DNA from: Bacteroidota bacterium
Lineage (GTDB): Bacteria > Bacteroidota > Bacteroidia > Bacteroidales > BM520
Length of the DNA stretch: 64,000 nucleotides
Direction of reading: 5' to 3'
NCBI GenBank assembly: GCA_002748065.1
Contig: PDRJ01000029.1
Location: 1 to 64,000 of the forward strand
Shown: positions 18,517-28,502 of the stretch, piece after piece
How positions within the stretch are numbered: position 1 is the stretch's first letter
Layout of the letters: the number at the start of each line of letters is the position of its first letter
Made by a program: the position numbers and the translations under genes
The notes under the pieces: generated by a model
The model's input: the letters and a program-made list of their open reading frames with translations, nothing else
The model's database searches: none
What the model was told of the DNA's origin: nothing

Positions 18517-19938
18517 ATGAAATTAAAGAACATCCTATACACCCTCCTCTTTGTGGGGCTTTTTAGCTCCAATGCGTTGGCTCAAAAGGGGGGGTACTCT
18601 ATTCATATTTCCATTGATGGCATCAGCGACACCCTCGCCTATCTGGCCTTCTACATGGGCGATAAAATTTACGTGAAGGATACGGCAATCGTAGAAAAAG
18701 GAGCTCTAACCTTCGAAAACGACTCAGACACGCTAAAAGGCGGGGTCTACATCTTAGCAGGACAGGCAAGCAATAAATATTTTGACTTTCTGATCAATGA
18801 GAACACCCACTTCTCCTTAAAGACCTCCATAGACAATCTAGTGGAGGAGATGGAGGTTGAGAACTCCCCGGAGAACGCACTCTTCTACTCGTACATCGCG
18901 CGTCTTAATAAAGCACAAGAGGAGCGAATCACCTTCGACAAGCTACTGGAGAGGGAGAATACCCCCAAGGATTCCATTGCCTACGCCCACAAACAACTTT
19001 CATTAATTAATGAACGGGTAGATTCCATCAGGAATACCATGATTGAAACCCATAAGGGTACCTTCTTCTCCAGCTTGATCCGTTCGACCATCCCTGCCGA
19101 GATCCCACCACTTCCTCTCCTACCGGACGGCTCTCCGGACTCATCACAACTATGGTACCTTTACAAATCCTCTTTCTGGGATCACTACGATCTCAGTGAC
19201 GACAAAATTCTCAGAACTCCTGAGTTCACGAAAAAGGTGGATAACTATTTTGACAATGTGGTTTTCCAACACCCAGACTCCCTCTCCGTGGCCATTGATG
19301 CCTTTATTGCAAAAACAGAAGGAACTGAGGATCTATACAAATACCTGATATGGGACCTCACCTTTAAATACGAACGTCCTAAGATTATGGGATTGGACGA
19401 GGTTTATGTACACATGGCAAAGCGCTATTACGAAAGCGGCATTGACACCTGGAACAACCCCACCGTCGTAAAAAATATCATTGATAAAGCCCATAAGATC
19501 GAGCCCTTACTGCTAGGAAAAAAAGCCCCCAACCTTATCCTTATGGATACGCTCAACAATCTGGTTCAATTGTATCAGGTAAAGGCCCGGTACACTCTTG
19601 TTTTCTTCTGGGAACCCGATTGTGGACATTGCAAAAAGGAGGTACCCCACACGAAAAAGCTCTATACCGATTTTAAAGATAAATATGATTTTCAAATTTA
19701 TGCAGTCTGTTGCGACACCTCCTTCCGTAAGATGAAGCGATACATTACGAAAAATCAATTAAACTGGATCAATGTCAACGGTTATTATAGTGCTTCAGGC
19801 GATTTCCATGACCTCTATGATGTCTATTCAACTCCGGTAATGTACCTTCTGGATGAAGAGAAGAAAATCGTCGCAAAGCATCTATTATCCGAAGATATTC
19901 AATTACTTATAGAAGATTTGGAGAAACGAAAAGAGTAA
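18517..19938 (+). CDS. Secreted thioredoxin-like protein (TlpA-like, DUF4369/DUF5106-type)
   Basis: Signal peptide MKLKNILYTLLFVGLFSSNALAQ; FFWEPDCGHCKKEVPHTKKLY; the upstream part of the track ORF lies in the repeat. Confidence 0.85.
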   Translation: MKLKNILYTLLFVGLFSSNALAQKGGYSIHISIDGISDTLAYLAFYMGDKIYVKDTAIVEKGALTFENDSDTLKGGVYILAGQASNKYFDFLINENTHFSLKTSIDNLVEEMEVENSPENALFYSYIARLNKAQEERITFDKLLERENTPKDSIAYAHKQLSLINERVDSIRNTMIETHKGTFFSSLIRSTIPAEIPPLPLLPDGSPDSSQLWYLYKSSFWDHYDLSDDKILRTPEFTKKVDNYFDNVVFQHPDSLSVAIDAFIAKTEGTEDLYKYLIWDLTFKYERPKIMGLDEVYVHMAKRYYESGIDTWNNPTVVKNIIDKAHKIEPLLLGKKAPNLILMDTLNNLVQLYQVKARYTLVFFWEPDCGHCKKEVPHTKKLYTDFKDKYDFQIYAVCCDTSFRKMKRYITKNQLNWINVNGYYSASGDFHDLYDVYSTPVMYLLDEEKKIVAKHLLSEDIQLLIEDLEKRKE

Positions 19939-19978
19939 CTCCTCACCAAAATACCAATACGCCATTAACCCCACACCT

Positions 19979-21529
19979 ATGACAACTTTCACTCCCCATG
20001 ATATCCAGGCCATCACCTCACACGGGCTCACCCCCCAGCAGGTAGAACAGCAGATTCAACAATTCCAACAGGGTTTTCCCCACGCATCGTTACAAGAAGC
20101 AGCGACAGTAGGAAACGGCATCATCCGACTCTCCCCAACGGAAGCCCAAGAACTTGCAGAAGCCTATCAAGAGCTTATCCAAGCCGAAGAGGTCGTTAAA
20201 TTTGTCCCCGCCTCCGGGGCAGCCTCCCGAATGTTCAAACAACTCTTTGCCTTCTCCGAATCCTTTTCCGGCACACCGGAGGATTATGAAGCGTTGATGG
20301 CGGATCAAACACCAGAGTCCATGTTCTATCTCCTGGACAACCTCAAAGAGTTGAGCTTCTTCCCGGCTCTTGAGCAGGCCATGTCCAAAGACAACCTCAA
20401 CATCAACGATGTGATGGCCTCCAAGGATTACAAAACTGTCGTTGACTATATCCTGGAAGAGAAAGGGCTGGGGTACGGATCGCTCCCCAAGGGATTGATC
20501 CTGTTTCACCAATATGAACACGAGGTACGCCTGGCCTTTGAGGAGCACATTGTGGAGGGCTATCACTACTGCCGGAATGGGGAGCGGATAAATCTCCACT
20601 TCACCGTATCTCCGGAGCATCTAGCCCTTTTTCAGGAACAGGCAGCACAACTCCAAACGAAATACAAAAATCAATACGGCTTTGCACCGGAGATCCATTT
20701 CTCCACCCAAAAACCCTCCACCGATACCGTAGCTGTAAACCCGGACAACACCCTATTCCGCAATGAGGCGGGAGAGCCTCTCTTTAGACCCGGCGGACAC
20801 GGCGCCCTCATCGAAAACCTCAACGACCTGAAAGCGGGATTAGTCTTTATTAAAAACATTGACAACGTGGTACCCGATAGGCTCAAGGAGGACACCTACC
20901 TTTACAAAAAGGCCTGCGGCGCCATGTTGTTACAACTTCGAAATCAAGCCTTCAAATACCTTGAAGATCTTGAGAAAGAGTCTCTCTCAGCGCAGGATCT
21001 TGAAACCATTTACCGATGGAGTACCACACAACTATTTACGGAAAAGCAGCCCGATTTTCAATCGCTCTCACAGGAAGAGAAACGCATGCTCCTCAAAACA
21101 GCCTTAAATCGTCCCATAAGAATCTGCGGAATGGTTAAAAATGAAGGCGAACCCGGAGGAGGACCTTTCCTTGTGACCAATGAAGCAGGCCACACCTCCT
21201 TACAAATTGTGGAGAGTGCTCAGATAGACCTCTCCAAAGAGGATCAGCAAAAGATTGTGGCCAGCGCAACGCACTTCAACCCGGTAGACCTCATCTGTAG
21301 TTATACCGATTACAAAGGAAAGCCCTTCAACCTCAAGGAGTATGTGGATCATAACACCGGCTTTATCTCCGAAAAATCAAAGGATGGCAAACCCTTAAAA
21401 GCGCTGGAGTTGCCCGGACTCTGGAACGGAGCTATGGCTCATTGGAACACCCTCTTTGTAGAGGTTCCTATCACCACTTTTAATCCAGTGAAGACGGTCA
21501 ATGACCTTTTACGGCCGCAACATCGCTAA
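19979..21529 (+). CDS. DUF4301 family protein
   Basis: 516 aa; VKFVPASGAASRMFKQLFAF, LFRPGGHGALIENLNDLKAGLVFIKNIDNVVPD, RICGMVKNEGEPGGGPF. Confidence 0.75.
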   Translation: MTTFTPHDIQAITSHGLTPQQVEQQIQQFQQGFPHASLQEAATVGNGIIRLSPTEAQELAEAYQELIQAEEVVKFVPASGAASRMFKQLFAFSESFSGTPEDYEALMADQTPESMFYLLDNLKELSFFPALEQAMSKDNLNINDVMASKDYKTVVDYILEEKGLGYGSLPKGLILFHQYEHEVRLAFEEHIVEGYHYCRNGERINLHFTVSPEHLALFQEQAAQLQTKYKNQYGFAPEIHFSTQKPSTDTVAVNPDNTLFRNEAGEPLFRPGGHGALIENLNDLKAGLVFIKNIDNVVPDRLKEDTYLYKKACGAMLLQLRNQAFKYLEDLEKESLSAQDLETIYRWSTTQLFTEKQPDFQSLSQEEKRMLLKTALNRPIRICGMVKNEGEPGGGPFLVTNEAGHTSLQIVESAQIDLSKEDQQKIVASATHFNPVDLICSYTDYKGKPFNLKEYVDHNTGFISEKSKDGKPLKALELPGLWNGAMAHWNTLFVEVPITTFNPVKTVNDLLRPQHR

Positions 21530-21626
21530 GCTGATAGATAAGAGGGAAAAAGGGTGATTTCCCCTCTTTTTTTACAAAAACACAATTTATTTTGCCTTGC
21601 TCTTGGTTAAGACAAAATAAATGGCG

Positions 21627-21634
21627 TATATTTG
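21627..21634 (+). promoter_or_regulatory. -7 promoter box TATATTTG of rplS
   Basis: TATATTTG with TTG at 21603-21605, 21 nt upstream. Confidence 0.6.
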
Positions 21635-21674
21635 CACTCCTTTTGGGGAAGAAGTAATAAATATCTTGAAAGAG

Positions 21675-22028
21675 ATGAGCAAGAACGAGAATTTACAATA
21701 CATTGAGAGCTTGACAGAGATCAAGAGTTATCCTGAGTTTCAAGCTGGTGACACCATCACTGTCACCTACAAGATTATTGAAGGAAGCAAAGAGCGGTTA
21801 CAGAAATTTCAAGGGGTGGTACTGCAACGCCGGGGAAGTGGCAACACAGAGACCTTCACCGTACGAAAAATATCGGGAAATACGGGCGTTGAACGGATTT
21901 TCCCCATTGCAAGTCCCTTCATTCAAGAGATTAAAGTGAACAAATTCGGAAAGGTACGAAGAGCACGTATCTTCTACCTCCGAGGACTTAAAGGTAAAAA
22001 AGCGCGTATCAAAGAGCGCAGAAAATAA
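21675..22028 (+). CDS. rplS: 50S ribosomal protein L19
   Basis: [62 protein letters not shown]; start after the promoter. Confidence 0.96.
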   Translation: MSKNENLQYIESLTEIKSYPEFQAGDTITVTYKIIEGSKERLQKFQGVVLQRRGSGNTETFTVRKISGNTGVERIFPIASPFIQEIKVNKFGKVRRARIFYLRGLKGKKARIKERRK

Positions 22029-22049
22029 TAGCCCTGTCTATCAAGACTT

Positions 22050-22092
22050 AAAAAGCCTCGATCCGTTTTTTATACTGGATTGAGGCTTTTTT
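22050..22092 (+). terminator. Intrinsic terminator of rplS
   Basis: AAAAAGCCTCGATCC...GGATTGAGGCTTTTTT. Confidence 0.85.
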
Positions 22093-22143
22093 CTTTCTCC
22101 CATATCCACCTCCGGATGATTTGTTTTTCTCTCTTTCCTTTTC

Positions 22144-22151
22144 TATATTTG
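22144..22151 (+). promoter_or_regulatory. -7 promoter box TATATTTG
   Basis: Matches TAnnTTTG, 17 nt before the ATG at 22169. Confidence 0.55.
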
Positions 22152-22168
22152 CGAAAAATGAAACAATT

Positions 22169-23788
22169 ATGAAAAACATCTATCTTTTTTGGGTTATTCT
22201 GGCCTTTCCGATTCTTGCGTTTGCACAACTCCCTGATACCTATGACCTACGCAATGTGGATGGGGCTAGTTATGTCACCTCTGTAAAGAGCCAGCAAGGA
22301 GGAACCTGCTGGACACATGGCACCATGGCCTCCATAGAGGGCAACCTCATGATCACCAACATCTGGGAAGAATCAGGAGAGACGGGAGAGCCCGCTCTTG
22401 CTGAATATCATCTCGACTGGTGGAACGGTTTTAACCAGTATAATAACGACGACCTGACCCCTCCCTCGGGCTCGGGACTCGAAGTGCACATGGGCGGAGA
22501 CTACCGTGTAGCCACGGCCTACCTCTCCCGTGGGGAAGGTGCCGTGAGAGAGATCGACGGACAACAGTATGAGAATCCGCCACAACGCCATCTGGACTCT
22601 TACCACTATTTTTACCCCCGGACGGTGGAGTGGTATACCATAGGCGACAACCTTGAGAACATCAACACCATCAAGCAAAAAATCATGGACCATGGGGTCA
22701 TTGCAACCTGCATGTTCTATGACAATGCTTTTATCAACTGGGATTATATCCATTATCAACCCCCTACTGACCCTTCGGATCCCAATCACTCCGTAGCCAT
22801 TATAGGATGGGATGATAACTTGGTAACCCAAGCCCCGGAGCCGGGCGCATGGCTCTGTAAAAACTCCTGGGGTACCTGGTGGGGTAACAACGGATACTTC
22901 TGGATCTCTTACTACGATAAGCATGCCTGCCGAAACGTTGAGATGGGAGCCATCTCCTTCCAGGAGGTAGAACCTATGAAGTATGAAAAGGTCTTCTATC
23001 ACGACTACCACGGTTGGCGCGACCAACTGGAGGAAGTCACTACTGCAGCCAACCGTTTTGAGTTGAATGAAAATTGCATCCTGGAAGCTGTTAGCTTCTT
23101 CTCAAATGCTGAAAATGTGGACTATACCGTAACCATCTTCAAACAGATGGGAGAGGATGGACCGGAAGAAGCCCTTGCAGAGATAAGTGGAAACATTGAA
23201 CATATTGGGTTCCATACATTCGACTTACCGGAGTCTGTAGAGCTTATGGACATGTCGGAGTTTGTAATACAACTGGAACTCTCCGATGGCGGAATCCCTT
23301 ACGACAGAACCTCTGATATCCCCGTACTTCTGGGTGCTCCCAACAGACGAACCATCGTAGAATCAACAGCAGCAGAGAATCAAAGTTTTTACCTCAACCC
23401 CGAAGATGGCTTGTGGAAAGACTTCTATAATTACGAAGATCCTTCAGGATATGAACATACTGGTAACTTCTGTATCAAGGGACTCTGCACGACCAAGGGT
23501 GTAGGAGTGAACCGCTACTCCTCAACCAAGGAGAATTTAAAGGTTTATCCAAATCCTGTGGAGTCGATACTGAACCTCACCTTCGATATGGAGAGCGCAG
23601 GCCACGCCGTTGTGATCATCACGGATATGGCAGGACGGCAAGTTGCCGACATCTCCACCTCGGTAACGCAAGGAAACAATACCCTTACCATGGCCATTGA
23701 CCGTTCTACCATTAAACCGGGATTTTATACTATTCGTGTGGAGAATGAAACACATGTCATTTCTCGCAGTAGCATAATCGTTAAATAA
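22169..23788 (+). CDS. Secreted C1-family (papain-like) cysteine peptidase with T9SS type A sorting domain
   Basis: YDLRNVDGASYVTSVKSQQGGTCWTHGTMASIEG, HSVAIIGWDDN, WLCKNSWGTWWGNNGYFWISYYD; C-terminal VYPNPVESILNLTF...STIKPGFYTIRVENETHVISRSSIIVK. Confidence 0.93.
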   Translation: MKNIYLFWVILAFPILAFAQLPDTYDLRNVDGASYVTSVKSQQGGTCWTHGTMASIEGNLMITNIWEESGETGEPALAEYHLDWWNGFNQYNNDDLTPPSGSGLEVHMGGDYRVATAYLSRGEGAVREIDGQQYENPPQRHLDSYHYFYPRTVEWYTIGDNLENINTIKQKIMDHGVIATCMFYDNAFINWDYIHYQPPTDPSDPNHSVAIIGWDDNLVTQAPEPGAWLCKNSWGTWWGNNGYFWISYYDKHACRNVEMGAISFQEVEPMKYEKVFYHDYHGWRDQLEEVTTAANRFELNENCILEAVSFFSNAENVDYTVTIFKQMGEDGPEEALAEISGNIEHIGFHTFDLPESVELMDMSEFVIQLELSDGGIPYDRTSDIPVLLGAPNRRTIVESTAAENQSFYLNPEDGLWKDFYNYEDPSGYEHTGNFCIKGLCTTKGVGVNRYSSTKENLKVYPNPVESILNLTFDMESAGHAVVIITDMAGRQVADISTSVTQGNNTLTMAIDRSTIKPGFYTIRVENETHVISRSSIIVK

Positions 23789-23811
23789 GGAAATCCCCCA
23801 ATCCACATAAA

Positions 23812-23848
23812 AAAGTGCAGAAGAGAAAATCTTCTGCACTTTCTTTTT
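23812..23848 (+). terminator. Intrinsic terminator after the C1 peptidase
   Basis: AAAGTGCAGAAGA-GAAAA-TCTTCTGCACTTTCTTTTT. Confidence 0.85.
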
Positions 23849-23875
23849 ACCTGAGTTTGGTCTTCAACGAGCTAG

Positions 23876-24010
23876 AGTCTGTCTATAAAGTCCGACCTCT
23901 TCGTTACGCTTGTCTTCCAACGGGTCATTTACCCTGGTAAACTCACCTATTTCAGCCTTTGCAGGCCTCGAATTCGAAAGTTCTACACAGTCGCTGCTCA
24001 AAACGCTGAT
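23876..24010 (+). repeat. Dispersed MITE-like repeat, copy E
   Basis: GTCTGTCTATAAAGTCCGACCTCTTCGTTACGC...CCTCGAATTCGAAAGTTCTACACAGTCGCTGCTCAAAACGCTGAT. Confidence 0.88.
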
Positions 24011-24051
24011 ACAAAAGGGATCGCTTTTTTATCAAATCCAGGTTCCCAGGA

Positions 24052-24765
24052 CTACTCTTCCCGGTCGTCGGGCTCTTCCAACGGTTTCCCCATCCGATAC
24101 TCCTGCTCCTTCACAAGCACCCCCTCCTCATCATAGAAAAACCATTTCCCATGTTTCAGGTTATGGATATAGGATCCATGGATCATAACCTTCCCATTGG
24201 GGTGGAAGTACATGGATTCTCCCTCAAGAAGTCCGTTGCGATACATTCCTTTCAATTTCAGACTCCCATCCGTGAAATATTGCTTCCAGGGCCCACTCTT
24301 CTTATCCTCTTCGTAGGAGGTCTCTTCATTCAACGTTCCATCATAGTAATAGACTTTCCAGACCCCCACTTTCTTCCCTTCGTCATAATACTCTTCACTA
24401 ATCATTTGTCCCTCCTCGTCATAAAATCGCCAATACCCATGCCGCTTCTTACGAAGGTAAGATCCCTCCGACATAAGCATTCCCTTACGATTAAAGATTT
24501 TGGAAAGAGCCTCCCGTGAAACCTCTTCACTACCATAAATAAGTTGTGCCTTCTTCATGCCATTATCAAAATAGTAATTGAAGGTATCAACGGGCAAATC
24601 ATTTAAAAAAGTACCCGTATAAACCAACCGGCCATTGGCATCATATTTTTCCCATTTCCCCTGTTTCAAGCCATTGGAATCTACCATATTGGGTGCTTTT
24701 TGAGCCTCACCCTCTAAGGCAATACACAGCAGAAGAACCAATACCAACAATGTTTTTCCTATCAT
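24052..24765 (-). CDS. YwqK-like MORN-variant repeat protein, secreted
   Basis: Repeated units such as YYDEGKKVGVWKVYYYDGTLNEETSYEEDKKSGPWKQYFTDGSLKLKGMYRNGLLEGESMYFHPNGK; signal peptide MIGKTLLVLVLLLCIALEGEAQ. Confidence 0.85.
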   Translation of the reverse strand: MIGKTLLVLVLLLCIALEGEAQKAPNMVDSNGLKQGKWEKYDANGRLVYTGTFLNDLPVDTFNYYFDNGMKKAQLIYGSEEVSREALSKIFNRKGMLMSEGSYLRKKRHGYWRFYDEEGQMISEEYYDEGKKVGVWKVYYYDGTLNEETSYEEDKKSGPWKQYFTDGSLKLKGMYRNGLLEGESMYFHPNGKVMIHGSYIHNLKHGKWFFYDEEGVLVKEQEYRMGKPLEEPDDREE

Positions 24766-24789
24766 GGTAACTCTATCCATCAGATTCTG

Positions 24790-24797
24790 TAATTTTG
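24790..24797 (+). promoter_or_regulatory. -7 promoter box TAATTTTG upstream of recR
   Basis: Matches TAnnTTTG, 41 nt upstream of the GTG start. Confidence 0.45.
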
Positions 24798-24838
24798 CAT
24801 CAAAATTAATATAACGAAACACAAACAAAAATATTATA

Positions 24839-25465
24839 GTGAATCAAATTCCTTCAAAATATGTGCAAGAGGCCGTTAATGCGCTCTCCAGGCTCCCCGG
24901 GATTGGAAAAAAGAGTGCGCTAAGGTTGGCACTGCACCTTCTCAAGGGAGAGGAAAGAGAGGCGGAGTTCTTAGGCGAGGCGCTCATAAAATTGAGAAAA
25001 GAGACACAATACTGCAATACTTGCCACAACTTATCAGATCAGGAAGAGTGCGAGATCTGTGCCAATCCCCTACGCGATGACGCCATCCTATGTGTGGTGG
25101 AGGATGTACGGGACTTTTTAGCCATTGAAAACACCGGACAATATAAAGGGCTCTACCACATTCTGGGAGGAGTCATCTCTCCCATGGAAGGAGTCAACCC
25201 CATGGATCTAAACATTACCTCTCTCATTGAGCGCATTGAAGGGGGAGGCATCAAAGAGATTATTCTGGCGCTGCCCACCACAGTGGAAGGCGATACCACA
25301 AGCTACTACCTCTACAAGAGGTTACAAAAGATGAACGTTGAGGTAACCACTATAGCGCGCGGCGTTGCCATTGGTGATGACCTTGAATACACGGACGAAG
25401 TGACCTTAGGACGCAGTATTCGCTTTCGCGTACCCTATAAAGAGTCTTCAAAAAGCTCCAGTTGA
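24839..25465 (+). CDS. recR: Recombination protein RecR
   Basis: LPGIGKKSALRLALHLL, CNTCHNLSDQEECEIC zinc finger, Toprim region CVVEDVRDFLAIE. Confidence 0.96.
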   Translation: MNQIPSKYVQEAVNALSRLPGIGKKSALRLALHLLKGEEREAEFLGEALIKLRKETQYCNTCHNLSDQEECEICANPLRDDAILCVVEDVRDFLAIENTGQYKGLYHILGGVISPMEGVNPMDLNITSLIERIEGGGIKEIILALPTTVEGDTTSYYLYKRLQKMNVEVTTIARGVAIGDDLEYTDEVTLGRSIRFRVPYKESSKSSS

Positions 25466-25680
25466 TTCGCAATGGGAACCTTCTCCGGCGGATTATCAGC
25501 ATACAACTCTATATAGGGATAGATCGCACGCTTTATCACCTTTATGGGGGTTGTATGATAGGCCTGACAATAGTTTTTCAGCGACCGCATCTGCCGTGAA
25601 GAGAGCTTAAATGTAATCGACTTGAATTTTGTTCTTCTTTTTCTTCTAAAACGCATAACCATTACCTTCAGGAGTTCCAA
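25435..25680 (-). CDS. Small basic RHH-like protein of unknown function with C-terminal QLELF
   Basis: MRFRRKRRTKFKSITFKLSSRQMRSLKNYCQAYHTTPIKVIKRAIYPYIELY...IANQLELFEDSL; strand-helix-helix layout; start could be 25662 or 25656. Confidence 0.65.
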   Translation of the reverse strand: MELLKVMVMRFRRKRRTKFKSITFKLSSRQMRSLKNYCQAYHTTPIKVIKRAIYPYIELYADNPPEKVPIANQLELFEDSL

Positions 25681-25709
25681 AGGTACTATTTTTTCAAAAG
25701 AAAAGAAAT

Positions 25710-26831
25710 CTATTGTCCAAGAAGTTCTTGCAACTTTACACGAAGTTCATTCCCACGAAGCTTAACAGCAATGATCTTTCCTTCGGGGTCGATTAATACG
25801 GTATGGGGGATGGAGCGAACAGCGTAGAGCTTTGCCGGGGCAGCGTCCCATTTCTTAAGATCACTCACCTGCTTCCACTTCAGTCCGTCTTCATCGATGG
25901 CTTGAAGCCACTTATCTTTATTGTTATCAAGGGATACCCCAAGGATATCAAATCCTTTCTCATGAAAATCTTCATACAGGGAGCGCACCTTGGGATTCTC
26001 CTTACGACAGGGGCCACACCAGGAAGCCCAAAAATCAAGGAGCAGGTATTTTCCCCGATAATCGGAGACCTTAACCTTCTCACCATCAGGGGTAGAGAGT
26101 TCAAAATCCGGAGCAGGCATCCCCGGCCTCATGGTTGATTCTGCCGTAACGGTATAGTTCAACTCCTCCACATAAACATTTTCAGGAAACTCCTCTTTCA
26201 GTTTTTGGGCAACTTTCTTAAAGAGATCCAACTCCTTTTTAATATCCAGACGATTCAGAAAGAGGAGATTGGATAGCGACCCGGGATTCTCTGTAACAAA
26301 TTGACGAACGAGGCTCTTTTGAGCTTCCTCCCACTTCTCGCCAAGGGCGGCAAACTCTGCGCGACGACGATCACGCTCCTCCTCTGACGGCAAAGCCCGA
26401 TAGGCTCTATTCAACGAATCTGACTTTATCTCAAAAGGACGGAGTTTATTTCCTAACGCCAAAAACTGCTCGGTAAAGAGACTCCCTTCAACCGTTACAT
26501 GTTCTCTTGGGGGAAGAGCCGACACCACAACCTTCACGGACTCTCCCGGACGAAGGATAAAATAGAGAAAGGACTTATCGGGAAAATCCATTTGATAAAA
26601 ACCAGCTCTCTCTGCTTCAAACGAAAAGGCAAAAGAACCATCGTCGTTCACCAAAGACTCAGCAACCACTGTTCGCTCCCGATCCAATCTTCTCACAAAG
26701 ACCTTTTCATAATCCACTCCGGGTTTTAGGATTCCCTGAAAGGTAATCTCCCCCTTCTTTTTACTCCCTGAACAGGCCACCGTTGCAACGACAACCATAA
26801 AAAACAGTACGAATCTCAAACTTTTCATCAT
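25710..26831 (-). CDS. TlpA-family thiol-disulfide oxidoreductase lipoprotein with DUF4369-like N-terminus
   Basis: Lipobox VATVACSG; DFELSTPDGEKVKVSDYRGKYLLLDFWASWCGPCRKENPKV. Confidence 0.92.
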   Translation of the reverse strand: MMKSLRFVLFFMVVVATVACSGSKKKGEITFQGILKPGVDYEKVFVRRLDRERTVVAESLVNDDGSFAFSFEAERAGFYQMDFPDKSFLYFILRPGESVKVVVSALPPREHVTVEGSLFTEQFLALGNKLRPFEIKSDSLNRAYRALPSEEERDRRRAEFAALGEKWEEAQKSLVRQFVTENPGSLSNLLFLNRLDIKKELDLFKKVAQKLKEEFPENVYVEELNYTVTAESTMRPGMPAPDFELSTPDGEKVKVSDYRGKYLLLDFWASWCGPCRKENPKVRSLYEDFHEKGFDILGVSLDNNKDKWLQAIDEDGLKWKQVSDLKKWDAAPAKLYAVRSIPHTVLIDPEGKIIAVKLRGNELRVKLQELLGQ

Positions 26832-26952
26832 AGTAGTATGGTTTAGGGCACAAACATACAAAAAAGCGAGAAGAAGCGCCCCCCCAAAGATCAGTACAAA
26901 ATAAAAGGGGAGAGCCATTGCCTGACAAGATTGAGAGTTGTACTTTTGGCCA

Positions 26953-28494
26953 ATGGAACAATCAGCACAATCGAAAAAGAGAGGAATCAATGAAAAAAGA
27001 TCCTTCTCAGTGGCATCAAAGGAGTTACTTGATCATGGCCGCGTCCCCCCGCAAGCAATCGACCTGGAGGAGGTTGTCCTCGGGTCTATGCTGCTAGAGC
27101 GTGATGCGCTTACGGAGGTGATCGATATCATCAAACCAGAAATCTTTTATAAGGAGGCGCACCAAAAAATCTGCGATGCCATCCACCGATTGTTTCGAAA
27201 TTCCGAACCCGTCGATATTTTAACGGTAACCCAGGAATTGAAAAAGACCAACGACCTCGAAGAGATTGGGGGATCTTACTATATTGCACGGCTCACCAAT
27301 CGCGTAGCCTCTGCAGCCAACATCGAGTACCATGCCCGTATTCTGGTACAGAAATACATCGAGAGGGAGCTGATCAACAGCTCATCGGAGATCATCAAGA
27401 TGGCTTATGATGAATCCATTGACGTTTTTGACCTCTTGGACAAGGCGCAAGGAAATCTTTTTGAGCTTAGCGAAAACAATTTCCGCAGGAGTTACGTGAG
27501 CATGGATACGGTGATCATCGAAACCATCAAAGAGATTGAGAAGACCAAGAACCATCAGGATGAACTTCGGGGGGTTCCCACCGGTTTCACAGAGCTTGAC
27601 GCCCTCACTGGGGGGTTTCAACGATCTGACTTACTAATTCTTGCTGCACGTCCCGGGATGGGAAAAACCGCCTTGGCGCTCACCATTGCGCGCAATATGG
27701 CCGTAGACTACAACCGTCCCGTGGCCATCTTCTCCCTGGAAATGTCAGCAGTACAGCTCACCACCCGCCTCATCTCCGGAGAGGCAAAGATCACCTCCGA
27801 CAAACTCCGAAAAGGGGAGCTCTCAGATAGGGAGTGGCAACAGCTCACAGCCATGGTTGACCCCCTCGCCAATGCCCCCATCTTCATTGATGACACCCCG
27901 GCGCTCTCCATCTTTGAACTCAGGGCCAAGTGCCGGCGCTTGAAGGAGCAATACGACATCCAATTTGTGGTGATTGACTACCTCCAGTTGATGACAGCAG
28001 GAAAGGAAAAGGGCAACCGAGAGCAAGAAATCAGCACGATCTCCCGCTCCTTAAAAGCCCTCGCCAAAGAGCTAAATATTCCAGTAATGGCACTCTCGCA
28101 ACTCTCCCGTGATGTGGAGAAACGCGGAGGATCCAAAAAGCCGATCCTCTCCGACCTACGAGAATCCGGAGCCATTGAACAAGATGCCGACCTTGTACTC
28201 TTTATCTATCGATCGGAATATTATAATATCGATCAAGATGAGGAAGGAGATACCAGTGACAAAGCAGAGTTACGCGTAGCAAAACACCGAAACGGTGCCA
28301 TCAAAGACATCCCCCTCAAATTTATCAAAGAGTATGCCCACTTCACTGATCCAGATCCGGAATTCGGCTTTAGCAATGAACCCATTGCTCCCAACATGAA
28401 CTTTTCACAAGGCGGACAGACCGTTACCCGACAATCAAAAATCAACCAGGAGTTACCCCCCTCCAATGACCCTGAATTTAACACGCCTTTCTAA
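26953..28494 (+). CDS. dnaB: Replicative DNA helicase DnaB
   Basis: RVPPQAIDLEEVVLGSMLLE, LLILAARPGMGKTALALTIARN, SLEMSAVQLTTRLIS, VVIDYLQLM, LSQLSRDVEKR, SDLRESGAIEQDADLVLFIYR. Confidence 0.97.
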   Translation: MEQSAQSKKRGINEKRSFSVASKELLDHGRVPPQAIDLEEVVLGSMLLERDALTEVIDIIKPEIFYKEAHQKICDAIHRLFRNSEPVDILTVTQELKKTNDLEEIGGSYYIARLTNRVASAANIEYHARILVQKYIERELINSSSEIIKMAYDESIDVFDLLDKAQGNLFELSENNFRRSYVSMDTVIIETIKEIEKTKNHQDELRGVPTGFTELDALTGGFQRSDLLILAARPGMGKTALALTIARNMAVDYNRPVAIFSLEMSAVQLTTRLISGEAKITSDKLRKGELSDREWQQLTAMVDPLANAPIFIDDTPALSIFELRAKCRRLKEQYDIQFVVIDYLQLMTAGKEKGNREQEISTISRSLKALAKELNIPVMALSQLSRDVEKRGGSKKPILSDLRESGAIEQDADLVLFIYRSEYYNIDQDEEGDTSDKAELRVAKHRNGAIKDIPLKFIKEYAHFTDPDPEFGFSNEPIAPNMNFSQGGQTVTRQSKINQELPPSNDPEFNTPF

Positions 28495-28502
28495 ACAAGC
28501 CC

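Noticed and set aside
22373-23026. 217-aa minus-strand ORF
   Set aside because: Antisense to the C1 peptidase catalytic region; no independent coding evidence.
24052-24765. Toxin-antitoxin module
   Set aside because: YwqK-like proteins are sometimes annotated as antitoxins, but this one has a secretion signal and no adjacent toxin-like gene.
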